From Clostridiales bacterium (lineage in GTDB: Bacteria > Bacillota > Clostridia > Christensenellales > CAG-138): a DNA stretch of 64,000 nucleotides. The notes under the pieces were generated by a model. The model had not been told where the DNA came from and searched no databases. It saw only the letters and a list, made by a program, of their open reading frames with translations. A program made the translations under genes and the position numbers. Below are positions 17,584 through 26,890 of this stretch, in pieces (positions within the stretch are counted from its first letter, which is position 1; every line of letters starts with the position of its first letter). Location of the stretch: contig SFDB01000006.1 of assembly GCA_004558825.1 (NCBI GenBank), forward strand, positions 46,742-110,741, in the 5' to 3' direction.

Positions 17584-18852
17584 TTATTCCTCCGATTTTA
17601 ATAATTTCATCACGTTTACGTTAGTAATCCAAACCGCCGATACGAGCGAACCGAAGAGGTAGCATGCGAGGAATACGCATCCTGCGGCAAGCTTTCCGCC
17701 CATGCCGACGAGGGTGAGCACCGCCGCCCCGACAGCGCCGCCGAGCAGCGTCAGAAGCGTCTGCTCGAAGCAGGCGGCCGCCGTTACGCAGGCATGCTTT
17801 ACTCCGAGCGAGCGCATTACGGCAAATTCGCGAGTGCGCGTACGCATCATAAGGAAGCTTACAAGGAAGCCTATCAAAGACGCCGCGACGTACAGCGACG
17901 GAACGAGCGCCTTCATGAGGCGTATGTTGTCGTTTATGCGCTTTATGCTTGCGTTAAATACCTCGTCGAGTATTTTATAGCCGAACGATCTGTCGTCGCT
18001 GCTCATACTCGGGTCCGGCACAACAAAATATTTTTCAAGCGTGGCTCGAATTTCGTCCATGCGGTAGTTGTCCGCCACGATGAATGTGCAGCTCTCGGCA
18101 TACACTTTTTCGGGCACGGTGCGCTGCCACGCCGTTAACCACCTGTATGGGACGTACAGCCGACCTGAACGGCCGCCGCTGACCATGCCTGCGACCTGTA
18201 TGATGCGTTCGGTCGTTTCAAAATCCCAATTCAATTCGCCGTTCGCATCTTTTTTAAGAACCTCCGTCGAATAAAACACCGATATGTGCGGCTTGCCCTT
18301 TATTTCGCTCATGCACTCCGCAAGGTTGTCGGATATAACGCATACATCGTCTGCGCCGGTGAAGACGGTTTCGTCAAAGCCGTCGAAATACGTTATGGCG
18401 GCTCCTGTAAATTTGCTCAGCTCGCTCGCCCTGTCGGGGAACGTTATGCCTACGAGAGCTGCATCGAGCCTGTCTGTCACCGTATTGGGTTCGGCGGCGC
18501 CCTCTTCGCCGCTCTCTTCTTCGGACGACGCCTCATACGTCAGGGTCGTATACGTCATCACGTTGGAGCGCCTTTCGAGCGCTATGTCGCGGATAAGCTC
18601 GTCGAGCGGAGGCTTTGTAAGCTTATCGTACGTTCCGGCAAGTATCGTAAGCCCTGTGCGCCTGCTGCCGGCGGCGTTTGTTATGACGCCCTCTATGACC
18701 GTATCACGATATGTCCTGTCGAGCGCTTCGTACTGTTTATCAAGCAGCGTTCCGAGCAGCGCCATGCCGACCGCGCCAACGGCGGCGAGCAGCGCGGCGA
18801 GAAGGGCCGAGCCGATTCGCCGAAGCATCATTTTTAACGTATATCCTATCAT
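17584..18852 (-). CDS. ABC exporter permease, FtsX-like (422 aa)
   Basis: An N-terminal membrane helix is followed by an extracytoplasmic domain of about 280 residues and three C-terminal helices containing RTREFAVMRSLGV, the FtsX/MacB cytoplasmic coupling motif. The protein ends close to the start of the ATPase gene. It likely pairs with the 647-residue permease upstream as a heterodimer. TTAGGCGATG precedes its start. The extracytoplasmic domain has an acidic low-complexity insert (EASSEEESGEEGAAEP) that may be a flexible loop. Confidence 0.88.
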   Translation of the reverse strand: MIGYTLKMMLRRIGSALLAALLAAVGAVGMALLGTLLDKQYEALDRTYRDTVIEGVITNAAGSRRTGLTILAGTYDKLTKPPLDELIRDIALERRSNVMTYTTLTYEASSEEESGEEGAAEPNTVTDRLDAALVGITFPDRASELSKFTGAAITYFDGFDETVFTGADDVCVISDNLAECMSEIKGKPHISVFYSTEVLKKDANGELNWDFETTERIIQVAGMVSGGRSGRLYVPYRWLTAWQRTVPEKVYAESCTFIVADNYRMDEIRATLEKYFVVPDPSMSSDDRSFGYKILDEVFNASIKRINDNIRLMKALVPSLYVAASLIGFLVSFLMMRTRTREFAVMRSLGVKHACVTAAACFEQTLLTLLGGAVGAAVLTLVGMGGKLAAGCVFLACYLFGSLVSAVWITNVNVMKLLKSEE

Positions 18853-18865
18853 CGCCTAACCCCTA

Positions 18866-20809
18866 TTATCGCTTCATCATTTTCATGGCGTTGCGCTTAA
18901 GCAGCTCGAGCCTGAACAACACGGCAAACAGGGCAACATATGCCGTTTCGGCCGAGAATGCAAGCGCGGTAAGCTTAGGTGAGAAGACATAGGCTATCTC
19001 GTCTGAAATCAGCGCCCTGCAAACGCTGCCGTACGCGAACGCGCTTATGAATGCGGATGCGGCGAACGCAGCGGCGGCTATTACTATGCAGCTGAGCACT
19101 GTTCCGAGATATACGCTTGTGCGGCGTTTACCGAGCAGGCGCGAGGTGTAGGAAATCTTCCGCATTGTCAGGCTGTACAGGAACGCATAAAGCACGCCGA
19201 CGACGGCGAACAGCGCAAGCGTTACAAGCGTTAGCTTTCGCACGTTTGCCTGCATGGTGCTTATCGATATTTTCGCCTCCTCGTAACCGACGTCCTCATA
19301 CACGAAGCAGTCGGGGTATCCGCGGTCGGTCATATATTGTTCAAACTCGTCAATGGTGCCGTTCTTGAGTACCAGCGTTATCATTTTGTCGGGGCGCACC
19401 GAGGAATGCGTCGTATCATATTCGTCGAATGTGCGGCGATAGTAATCCGAGCAGTCGAGCACATCGGGGTCGGCGACGCAATTTTGAGGTATAATTACCG
19501 TGTTCGGCCAAAAGGCGGTAACGTCGTTCGTAAACCCTTCATCGGCGTATATACCCACAATCTCGTATTCGTCAGGCTCGCAGCAAGGCGTCACGCCGTC
19601 AAGATACGGATCTATGGCGTCCCGGGAGTTCATGACCACGTCGTTGAACTGCCTGGGCGAATCGCCGCGCGCGTAAAGCGTAAGGCTGAGCCTGTCTCCG
19701 ACGCTAAGGCCGTTCGCTTCCGCAAGACCGGCGCTTATAAGGCAAACCTTTGCGCCCGAAGCATATTCATCTTCGGTAAACTTGCGCCCCTGCGATATCG
19801 AGGCGGTCCCCGAAAGCAGCCACAGTATGGCATCCAGGTTATCGGTTGCAACGGCCTGAAGGGAATGTATGTTATATTCGCACATCGTGACAAGCGCCAT
19901 AAGGTTTGCGTCCGTTGAATCGGAAATCATTTCCCGTCCCGTTTTCCCGCTGGGTATTTCTATGACATACCGATAGTCGGGGTAATACGGCCGCAGTTTA
20001 TTCCAATACGTCAAAAGCGGGCCGCCGGGATAGAAAGAATTTCCTGCGACCGTGACGGCGGCATCATTGCCCTTTTCATCTATGTAGTTTATTAGTTGGC
20101 CGCTGTTCGGGTTTCCGTAGCTTTCGCCGGCGTTGATGGACGGGAGAGAGCCCTCCTCGTTTAAGAACGAGCCGACGACTATGTAACGCTTACCGGCCTC
20201 AAACGGGCATACGTTTTCGCCGTCATATGCGATGATGAGCTTTTTATGCGCATTCGCCCAATGAAGCTTTATTTCGGCGTTTTCATATAGAATTTCGTTC
20301 GGTTCGCATACGGCGGTCACTCGGAATGAGTTTTTGTATACCACCGTGCATGTTACGTCAAACATCGATACGGATGAAGGATATGTTCCGATTCCATACA
20401 TGTTGTCGCGGTTAATTACCGGCTCCGTTCCGGGGGAATAACAACCCATGGTGCTGAGAATCTCAACAGCATCGACAAGCTCGCAGTCTTTCGCCGCTTC
20501 AAGCGCGGCATCAACATACTCCGCACGCTCCGACAGCGCCTTTACTGCCTTGTTATAGCGCTCAAATTCTTCGCTTATCTGTCGTTCGCTTTTGTCGGTT
20601 GCATTTTTGTCCAACGGCTCGAAGCCCTGCCTGTGATAATTTGGCACGGCTATGGTTGTATAAAAGCTTTCCACTTCATCGGACATTGCGCTGACGGTAA
20701 CATATGCATTGAGTCCTATATTCAGTGCAGAGGCTGCGATTATGAGCAGCAGCAGAAAGGCGGCGGCCTTTATGGGTGAGCGGAAAAATTGCTTCAGGTA
20801 TAAGCCCAT
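18866..20809 (-). CDS. ABC exporter permease, FtsX-like (647 aa)
   Basis: This larger permease has an N-terminal helix (about 13-38), an extracytoplasmic region of about 500 residues, and a C-terminal three-helix FtsX-type bundle (TLVTLALFAVVGVLYAFLYSL, then SYTSRLLGKRRTSVYLGTVL). The large outer domain probably binds the substrate or a partner. AAGGAGATGATCAC before the ATG overlaps the stop codon of a 47-residue peptide gene, so translation of the two is likely coupled. The second permease and the ATPase follow at 13 and 2 bases. Confidence 0.85.
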   Translation of the reverse strand: MGLYLKQFFRSPIKAAAFLLLLIIAASALNIGLNAYVTVSAMSDEVESFYTTIAVPNYHRQGFEPLDKNATDKSERQISEEFERYNKAVKALSERAEYVDAALEAAKDCELVDAVEILSTMGCYSPGTEPVINRDNMYGIGTYPSSVSMFDVTCTVVYKNSFRVTAVCEPNEILYENAEIKLHWANAHKKLIIAYDGENVCPFEAGKRYIVVGSFLNEEGSLPSINAGESYGNPNSGQLINYIDEKGNDAAVTVAGNSFYPGGPLLTYWNKLRPYYPDYRYVIEIPSGKTGREMISDSTDANLMALVTMCEYNIHSLQAVATDNLDAILWLLSGTASISQGRKFTEDEYASGAKVCLISAGLAEANGLSVGDRLSLTLYARGDSPRQFNDVVMNSRDAIDPYLDGVTPCCEPDEYEIVGIYADEGFTNDVTAFWPNTVIIPQNCVADPDVLDCSDYYRRTFDEYDTTHSSVRPDKMITLVLKNGTIDEFEQYMTDRGYPDCFVYEDVGYEEAKISISTMQANVRKLTLVTLALFAVVGVLYAFLYSLTMRKISYTSRLLGKRRTSVYLGTVLSCIVIAAAAFAASAFISAFAYGSVCRALISDEIAYVFSPKLTALAFSAETAYVALFAVLFRLELLKRNAMKMMKR

Positions 20810-20822
20810 GTGATCATCTCCT

Positions 20823-20966
20823 TTATGAATTATCTTTTGATGTGTGTTCAGGCTTTAGGCATGTCTGACTGCTCAAGGCCGGCATTCGGTCTGACGCGCG
20901 GGAACACAGCGGTTGTACGCAATGACGCGCTGCAAATGTCGTTAACCTTAACCCTAATCTCTTCAT
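20823..20966 (-). CDS. Unrecognised 47-residue peptide at head of the ABC exporter operon
   Basis: The frame starts MKRLGLRLTTFAARHC with AAGGAGGATACTCTG before its ATG, one of the strongest ribosome sites in the window. Its TAA overlaps the Shine-Dalgarno of the first permease. The peptide is basic in its N-terminal half, has three Cys (positions 16, 21 and 36) and many Ser/Thr, and lacks a clear signal peptide or membrane helix. It could be a substrate of the exporter (a signalling, toxic or modified peptide) or a leader that couples translation. I do not recognise a family, and no modification enzyme is adjacent. The alternative is a chance frame. Confidence 0.5.
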   Translation of the reverse strand: MKRLGLRLTTFAARHCVQPLCSRASDRMPALSSQTCLKPEHTSKDNS

Positions 20967-21369
20967 CAGAGTATCCTCCTTACTATATGAATATGCTATA
21001 TCGCCTCGCCCGCTCAGGGACGATATTGCCGGAATGCTGCCGCGTCGGTGCGGTCTTTTGGAGATAAGCCTTGCGCGGTGAAGGGCGCTCGGCACTCGAG
21101 GGTCTTGCGGTGGTGGACGTCAAAGGATACTGCGGCAGCATCGCTCCGCTAAACTATCATATTTTGACGCGGCGGGCGAATGATGCACCGCCATTAGTTA
21201 TCAGTCGTATTGAATAAGGCGAAGTTCATTATATTCAGGCATAATGAAATTATTTTATTTATACATATATTACCATATAAGTATAATCGCCGCAATATGT
21301 AAAAAACAAAAATGCTCCGAAATAAAACTGCGGGCGCGGCGGTGAAAAGGAGTTTGGCTGTGAATTGAT

Positions 21370-21414
21370 GCAGGGGCTCCGCCCCTGCACCCCGTCGGGG
21401 GGACACGTCCCCCG
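21370..21414. repeat. Tandem GC-rich hairpins
   Basis: GCAGGGGC/GCCCCTGC (21370-21388) is followed by a CGGGGG...CCCCCG hairpin (21396-21414). Such paired palindromes resemble REP-type extragenic repeats. No transposase is near. Confidence 0.55.
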
Positions 21415-21717
21415 AACCCCCGTTGTTGGGATTATGCGTTAAATCCTGCGTAAAAGGTGTTGGGAAAGTGTTGATTAAAGAAGGATAAAAATGAATTGCA
21501 ATATATAATATATCGCACTACAGAATAATAGCCCTTGATTTTTTTCGACGTCTTCAAAACGTGGCTCGAAACAAGCTTTTGCCTTCCCCCGGCTCCGCGC
21601 GGCTCGCGCTTCCTGCGGAAGCCTGCGCCCTGCGGGCGCGGCGGCTGCGCCGCCCCGCTCGCCGCGCTCGGCGGTACACATGAGGCTGAGAAGCCTTAAA
21701 GCCGTACGCTAAAGCAC

Positions 21718-21745
21718 AAGGGCCGCTGCGAACGCAGCGGCCCTT
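21718..21745 (-). terminator. Hairpin downstream of the EF-G-like gene
   Basis: AAGGGCCGCTGCG pairs perfectly with CGCAGCGGCCCTT around a 2-base loop, 18 bases beyond the stop codon. The T tract on the minus strand is poor (TTGTGCTTT), so termination may be partial, or the hairpin may protect the 3' end. Confidence 0.6.
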
Positions 21746-21763
21746 CCACTCAAATTACAAGGA

Positions 21764-23836
21764 TTACTCTTCCTCGTCGTCCTCTTTCTTGGCCTGTTCG
21801 ATAATCTTCTGCGCGATGTTCGCGGGAACATCCTCGTAGCGGACAAATTCGGCTTTGAACGTGCCGCGCGCCTGCGTCATGGAACGCAGATCGGTTGCAT
21901 ACTTGAACATTTCCGACTGCGGAGCTTCAGCTATGACCTCGGTGCCGTCGGCTGTCGGATTCGTGCCGATAACGCGGCCGCGGCGGCGGCTCATGTCGCC
22001 CATGATGTCGCCCATGTACTCGTCGGGAACGAGAACGTCGTAGCGGTAAATCGGCTCCGTAAGAACGGGCGAAGCCTTTGCACAGGCGGCCTTATATGCG
22101 AGCCTTGCGGCCGACTTGAACGCGACCTCCTTGGAATCGACGGGGTGATACTTGCCGTCGTAGAGCGTCGCGCGTACGCCGGTCATCGGGTAACCCGCGA
22201 GAACGCCGTGAAGCATCGCTTCCTTGAGACCCTTTTCAACGGCGGGGATGAATTCCTTGGGGACCACGCCGCCGACGATAGCGTTGACAAACTCAAAATC
22301 ACCCTCAGGCATCGGCTCGAAGCGCATCTGAACGACGCCGAACTGACCCGCGCCGCCCGACTGCTTTTTATGCTTACCTTCGGCTTCGGCGGTGGAACGA
22401 ATCGTCTCACGATACGCAACGTGCGGATCGCTGAGCTGTGCCTCTACCTTGAACTTGTTGAGCAGCTTTGCGCAGATGACGCCGATATGCGTTTCGCCCG
22501 TACCGCAGATGAGTACGTCGCCCGTTTCGGCGTTCTTTTCTATCGTCATTGTCGGATCCTCTTCCTTGAGACGGTTGAGGCCGGAGATGATTTTATCGTC
22601 TTCACCCTGCTTCTTTGCCGTGACGGCGAGGAAAATGCAGGGCTTCGGGAAATCTATGCTTTCGAACTTGACGGGCGCCGACTGGTCGCAGAGAGTGTCG
22701 CCCGTGTTTGTGAACTGGAGCTTTGCCATGGCGCCGATGTCGCCCGCCTCAAGCTTGTCGACGGTTATGAGGTTCTTGCCGCGCATCATGTAAATCGTGC
22801 CGGGTTTTTCGAGCTTTTCGCTGTTCGCGTTGTAGGGCGCGACGGTGTTGGAAAGCGAACCCGAGAATATGCGCATGAGCGAAATCTTTCCGACGAACGG
22901 GTCGGCAACCGTCTTCATGACCTGCGCGGAGAACTTGCCGTTCGGGTCAACGGTGACAGCCTCGCCCGTCTTTGCGTCAACGGCGGCGCGCATGGGCGCT
23001 TCGGCGGCCGTAGGCATATAGTGTACGAGGTTGTCCATAAGCGTCTTTACGCCTATGTTGGGCTGTGCGGCGCAGCAGCATATGGGCGTAAGTCCGCCGT
23101 CGAGAACGCCCTTGCAAAGGCCCGACATAAGGTCCTCCTGCGAGAGCTCGCCGTTCTCGAAGAATTTCTCCATCAGCTCCTCATCGCTTTCGGCGGCAGC
23201 CTCCGTGAGCGCCTCGCGGAACTGTGACGCGCGATCGGAGAGATTTGCGGGGATGGCAGTCTCTTTGTCGCCCTTGGCATCAAAGAGCTTTGCCGTCATG
23301 GTTGTTACATCAACGTAGCCCTTGAATGCGCCGCCCTCGACTATCGGGAGCTGTATGGGAACGACGGACGGGCCGAATTTATCTACGAGAGCATCGACAA
23401 CCTTGTCGAAATTCGCGTTTTCCCTGTCCATCTGGTTAATGACCATCATGCGCGGCTTATTGGCCTTTTTGCACAGAGCCATCGATTTTTCGACGCCGAC
23501 AACGGGGCCCGAAACGGCGCCGACCACGATAAGGGCGCTGTCAGCGAGCGCCATCGCCTCGGCAACCTCGCCGTAGAAATCGAAACCGCCGGGCGCATCG
23601 ATTATATTGATTTTGGAGCCGTTCCACTCATAGGGAGCGATTGCGGCGCTTATCGAAACAGTGCGTTTGATCTCTTCGGGATCATAGTCGGTGACGGTGG
23701 AGCCGTCTTCGACGCGGCCCATTCTGTCAATGAGTCCGGCATTAAAAAGCATCGCCTCGGTAAGCGTTGTCTTGCCCTCTCCGGCATGGCCGAAGACGCC
23801 GATGTTGCGGATGTCTTTTGCGGTATACGATTTCAT
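21764..23836 (-). CDS. Elongation factor G paralogue lacking the switch II histidine
   Basis: The 690-residue protein has the EF-G domain order: G domain, domain II (about 300-390) and domains III-V, with YRETIRSTAEAEGKHKKQSGG in domain IV. The GTPase motifs are altered: G1 is GHAGEGKTT (16-24), G3 is DAPGG (80-84) where EF-G has DTPGH, and G4 is NQMD (134-137). The catalytic switch II His is therefore Gly. The last residues, KKEDDEEE, form an acidic tail. EF-G paralogues with low or no GTPase activity exist in other gut bacteria, for example EF-G2 of Bacteroides. This copy is probably an accessory translation factor, and a canonical fusA should lie elsewhere. AGGGGGACATAAACCAAT precedes the start. 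Confidence 0.85.
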   Translation of the reverse strand: MKSYTAKDIRNIGVFGHAGEGKTTLTEAMLFNAGLIDRMGRVEDGSTVTDYDPEEIKRTVSISAAIAPYEWNGSKINIIDAPGGFDFYGEVAEAMALADSALIVVGAVSGPVVGVEKSMALCKKANKPRMMVINQMDRENANFDKVVDALVDKFGPSVVPIQLPIVEGGAFKGYVDVTTMTAKLFDAKGDKETAIPANLSDRASQFREALTEAAAESDEELMEKFFENGELSQEDLMSGLCKGVLDGGLTPICCCAAQPNIGVKTLMDNLVHYMPTAAEAPMRAAVDAKTGEAVTVDPNGKFSAQVMKTVADPFVGKISLMRIFSGSLSNTVAPYNANSEKLEKPGTIYMMRGKNLITVDKLEAGDIGAMAKLQFTNTGDTLCDQSAPVKFESIDFPKPCIFLAVTAKKQGEDDKIISGLNRLKEEDPTMTIEKNAETGDVLICGTGETHIGVICAKLLNKFKVEAQLSDPHVAYRETIRSTAEAEGKHKKQSGGAGQFGVVQMRFEPMPEGDFEFVNAIVGGVVPKEFIPAVEKGLKEAMLHGVLAGYPMTGVRATLYDGKYHPVDSKEVAFKSAARLAYKAACAKASPVLTEPIYRYDVLVPDEYMGDIMGDMSRRRGRVIGTNPTADGTEVIAEAPQSEMFKYATDLRSMTQARGTFKAEFVRYEDVPANIAQKIIEQAKKEDDEEE

Positions 23837-23968
23837 ATTGGTTTATGTCCCCCTGTCGGATATAAAATTAACCTATAATAAGCGGCGAATAAACGCCAAA
23901 CAATATTTTAACAGCAAATTCGGCTTTTGTAAACTGCCGGTGCGCTAAATTCCGCAATTAATTGTGCG

Positions 23969-25700
23969 CTATCTGCGCCTTTCAAGCAGAAGCTCCGGCT
24001 CGAACATCCTCGAAAGCCTGAACCTGAGAAGCTCCTCGTCATTCTTCTCCACGAGAGCTTCGAGTATTTTGCTCTTTTCGGCATACAGGTCAAGTCCGCT
24101 GAGTATGAAGAGCATGCCCGGCGTTTCGGCCCATTTTGAGACTATCCTGTCGCCTTCAAAGAAGAGCTTAATAAAGCGCGTGCTCGCAAGCTCGATAAAC
24201 GAGACGCATATTTTCAGCACGGGCGTATCGTCCTCATCGCGCGTAAGCCGTCCGGAAACACCGATTTTTTCGGGTTCGCCGTGTATATAGACGTCAGTGT
24301 ATTTTGTTTTGTCGAAGCCGACGGGCAGCTCAAACGTTTGGTCGTTTTCATATATTGTGACAGTAAGCGCACCGTCTTCGTAGCGGAAGCCGATGCTCCG
24401 AAGACCCTTTGTGTAGTTGTTCTGGAGCGTCTGGGTCATCAGCGGGTAAAGACCGACGGAACGCGCCTTAGGCTCTGTTGCGTCGAATATGGCGCCGTTG
24501 AGCTTCGTCATGAATACATCCACGCCGTGCATGTAGTCCATGCTGCGGAAGCTGTCGAATATAGTGCGGCGCTCCCTGTAAACGAGACCCTTGAGACGTG
24601 CAATCTGCGCTGTCAGCTTACTGTAATCACGCGTGTTTTTGGGAAGCGGTTCGCCGCTGAGCGCGGCATTTTTGCTGCCGAAGCAGCGCTCTATGGTCGG
24701 ACAAAGCGTGCTTTGCTGGAAAAACTCGTTATTGCCCGAAGTGACGGTTTTGGCCGAACATACCGTTGAACAGGAAGGAGCGCTCGTTTCTGCCCGACCA
24801 CATCTGATACCCGTAGTTAAAATCGCCGATTGATTTGGGGGCCGCTGCCTGCGCGGACGTTGCGGCGTCTATCCATTCCTGCGAAATAAGCCGTTTCCCG
24901 TTCCAAACGCCGCCGTTGAGCAGAAGCTGTCCAATCTTCAACATGTCCTCGGGGAGTATGTACATTCCCCAGCCGCCCTTTTCTATGCCCATCGGGCATT
25001 TTTCCCAATAAAAGTTCCTTATGCCGAGCGGCTCAAACAGGCGCGGACGCAGATATTCGCACAGTCCGTGGCCGCTGACGGTTTTGACTATAGCCGACAG
25101 CATGTATGTGTTCATGCTGTTGTAGTTGAAATGCTTGCCCGGCTCGGACACGAGGAACGATTCAAAGAAGCATTTTACCCAGTTGTTCTCCGTGACGGAG
25201 CCCGCCTCGTTGAATACGATGCCGCTCGTCATCGTAAGCAGATGACGCACCGTTATGTTCCTGTGCGTGAACTTGTTCAGCTTGTTCAGACGGTCGGCGA
25301 ATATATCGACGATTTTATCGTTGAGCGAAAGCTTTCCTTCGTCGATGAGCATTCCTATGGCAATACCCGTTATGCTTTTGCACTCGGAATACGTTATATG
25401 CCATACTGTATGGTCGTGCGCGCCGTAGGACGCCTCGGCGATTACGCAGCCGTTGCGCAGTATCATGGCGCTGTGGGGATAAAGTGTTTCATCCGTGCGG
25501 AGAGCCTCGAGAAAATCCGAAATAACGGCGGAGGGAACGCCCTGCTCTTCCGGAGTCGTACGCTTAAACGGCTGCTCCATTGGCAGCTTTACGAATTGCG
25601 GCTTCTGCGGCGGAGTATTTATCGCGGGCGTTGTACTTACCGCAGGGTCCAAAAGCTGCCGAATTATTGACAAAGCAGCTGTGCCTGTTTTTATGTCCAT
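23969..25700 (-). pseudogene. Beta-lactamase-family serine hydrolase, frameshifted
   Basis: The first frame (25700 to about 24746) has the class C beta-lactamase/DD-peptidase layout: SECK as the SxxK nucleophile motif, FNYNSMNTYML in the YxN region, and GGWGMYILPEDMLKIGQLL. It stops shortly after NGMFGQN. The same protein continues in another frame (EFFQQSTLCPTIERCFGSKN, then SMDYMHGVDVFMTKL) to 23969. Removing one base of the GG at 24746-24747 joins the frames as FGQNVTSGNNEFF. The start at 25700 follows AAGGAGGTCAAT. It is either a recent pseudogene or a sequencing error. The intact protein would be about 575 residues, with a C-terminal domain found in related serine hydrolases. Confidence 0.8.
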
Positions 25701-25932
25701 ATTGACCTCCTTGCATGGCGGCGCACTGTATTTCTGCCATATATTATAAAGCATTTGCGCCCGTCGATAAACCCCAAAATGCGGCGTTTTGAAGCTTTTA
25801 TGCGAACACTCGTCCCGGCAAAGGCTCAGCCATACAGCTCATGCGCCTCACCTTGTGCGAAAAAACCGCAAACAGCACTATATTTGTACTGTTCAGCTAT
25901 AGTATACAGCGCGCGTCGGCAAAAACAAAGTC

Positions 25933-26036
25933 AGTCTGTCGAAAAACCCGGGGGTTGTTAAGGGGCCGCAGCCCCTTAAGTTAATTCCGGCTTTGACGCC
26001 CGGGAGCGAATGCGAGAGGCAAAACACGAGAAAAAC
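25933..26036 (-). repeat. Dispersed hairpin repeat, copy C (inverted, diverged)
   Basis: Read on the minus strand this segment repeats blocks of the copy at 1885-2075: CTCGCATTCGCTCCCGGGCG, then AAGGGGCTGCGGCCCCTT, then CAACCCCC, ending at TTTTTCGACAG. The middle of copy A is missing. It lies in the spacer 25701-26110, whose remaining content is a promoter at 26049-26079. Confidence 0.6.
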
Positions 26037-26048
26037 TCGAAAAATATA

Positions 26049-26079
26049 TTGCAACCGATTTCATCGTCGGACGTATAAT
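26049..26079 (+). promoter_or_regulatory. Promoter for the small lipoprotein gene
   Basis: TTGCAA (26049-26054) and TATAAT (26074-26079) are 19 bases apart, slightly long. They lie 32 bases before the ATG at 26111, which has ACAGGAG upstream. Confidence 0.5.
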
Positions 26080-26110
26080 TAAACATAATACTGCACAGGA
26101 GAATAAAATT

Positions 26111-26611
26111 ATGAAAAAAATTCTTATTATGCTTTGCGCACCCATGCTTTCCATGCTGTCAATATTTGCTGTCGGCTGCGGTGAAAAGGATTACGAAGGA
26201 GAACAAGTCGGGATGTCAAACCCGATACACATCGTTGATGATTCCGAAGCGCTGAAAGCTCAGCTCGGTTATACCGTAGTTGCGCCGGCGGAAGCCGAGG
26301 AGGCTGCCTACAGCTATATTGAAGGCGAGGGAATAGGCCAGGTGTCGTTCAAGAAGGGCGGCATATCGTATTTGTATCGCGTGAAGAGCGCAGAAGCCGC
26401 CGAAGATATTTCAGGAGTATACGCGTCGTGGACGGAGACGGTTGACGCTGAATACGAGGGGCTTGCGCTGACGCTCAAATACGTCGAAAACGCCGAAGGC
26501 ATAGTTTACTGGTACGATGCCGAGGCGGGCGTAACGTACTGCGTTTCCGTTGACGGCGGCGCAAGCCGTGAGGCCCTCATAGCCGCAGCCGCGCTCGTTA
26601 CGGGAAGATGA
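26111..26611 (+). CDS. Small predicted lipoprotein of unknown function
   Basis: This 166-residue protein has a signal peptide ending in AVGC (Cys23). The mature part (NPIHIVDDSEALKAQLGYTV, then SFKKGGISYLYRVKSAE) is predicted to be beta-rich and surface-exposed. Similar single-domain lipoproteins are widespread in gut clostridia without an assigned role. The gene stands alone between a dispersed repeat and the heat-shock gene htpG, on the same strand as the latter but with a promoter of its own. Confidence 0.75.
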   Translation: MKKILIMLCAPMLSMLSIFAVGCGEKDYEGEQVGMSNPIHIVDDSEALKAQLGYTVVAPAEAEEAAYSYIEGEGIGQVSFKKGGISYLYRVKSAEAAEDISGVYASWTETVDAEYEGLALTLKYVENAEGIVYWYDAEAGVTYCVSVDGGASREALIAAAALVTGR

Positions 26612-26843
26612 CCGCGAAAATAGGACGTTAGGCCGCAAAAAGGCAGAAACAGTGCCGCCACGGCTCGGATATGCTCCGAAACGGGCGGCGCTTGCCGTAA
26701 GAGGGATACAGGCGCAAGTGCGTTAAGGCGGTGATTATGCCGCCTCCGGCCTAAGCTCGGGCAAGCCGTTTTGCAATTGTGGCGTTCGTGTAAAAAAACA
26801 TGCACGGCTATTGATTTGGCGCGGAAAGTGTATTATCATCACG

Positions 26844-26870
26844 TTAGCACTCTAAGACGAAGAGTGCCAA
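26844..26870 (+). promoter_or_regulatory. CIRCE element (HrcA operator) upstream of htpG
   Basis: TTAGCACTC-N9-GAGTGCCAA differs from the CIRCE consensus TTAGCACTC-N9-GAGTGCTAA at one base. It lies just after TATTAT (26831-26836) and overlaps the likely transcript start, the usual position for repression by HrcA. It is 20 bases before the htpG start codon. Confidence 0.93.
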
Positions 26871-26890
26871 TAATCAACGAGGTGAGTTTA

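Larger units (their letters stand above)
20967..21763. other. Intergenic stretch without a convincing gene
   Basis: Nearly 800 bases separate the exporter operon from the EF-G-like gene; the operon promoter must lie in the left part. An AT-rich block (about 21220-21310) contains several TATAAT-like hexamers. Tandem GC-rich hairpins follow, then another GC-rich palindromic block (about 21590-21690) of GCGCGG/CCGCGC-type repeats. Open frames here are short, low in plausible residues and without good ribosome sites. Confidence 0.5.

Noticed and set aside
20810..21067. Plus-strand frame opposite the small peptide gene
   Set aside because: It lacks a ribosome site and overlaps the better-supported minus-strand frame and the permease start region.
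26771..26890. Longer htpG start
   Set aside because: The extra 40 codons include the promoter and CIRCE operator, and the family start MAKKQF with a ribosome site fits better.
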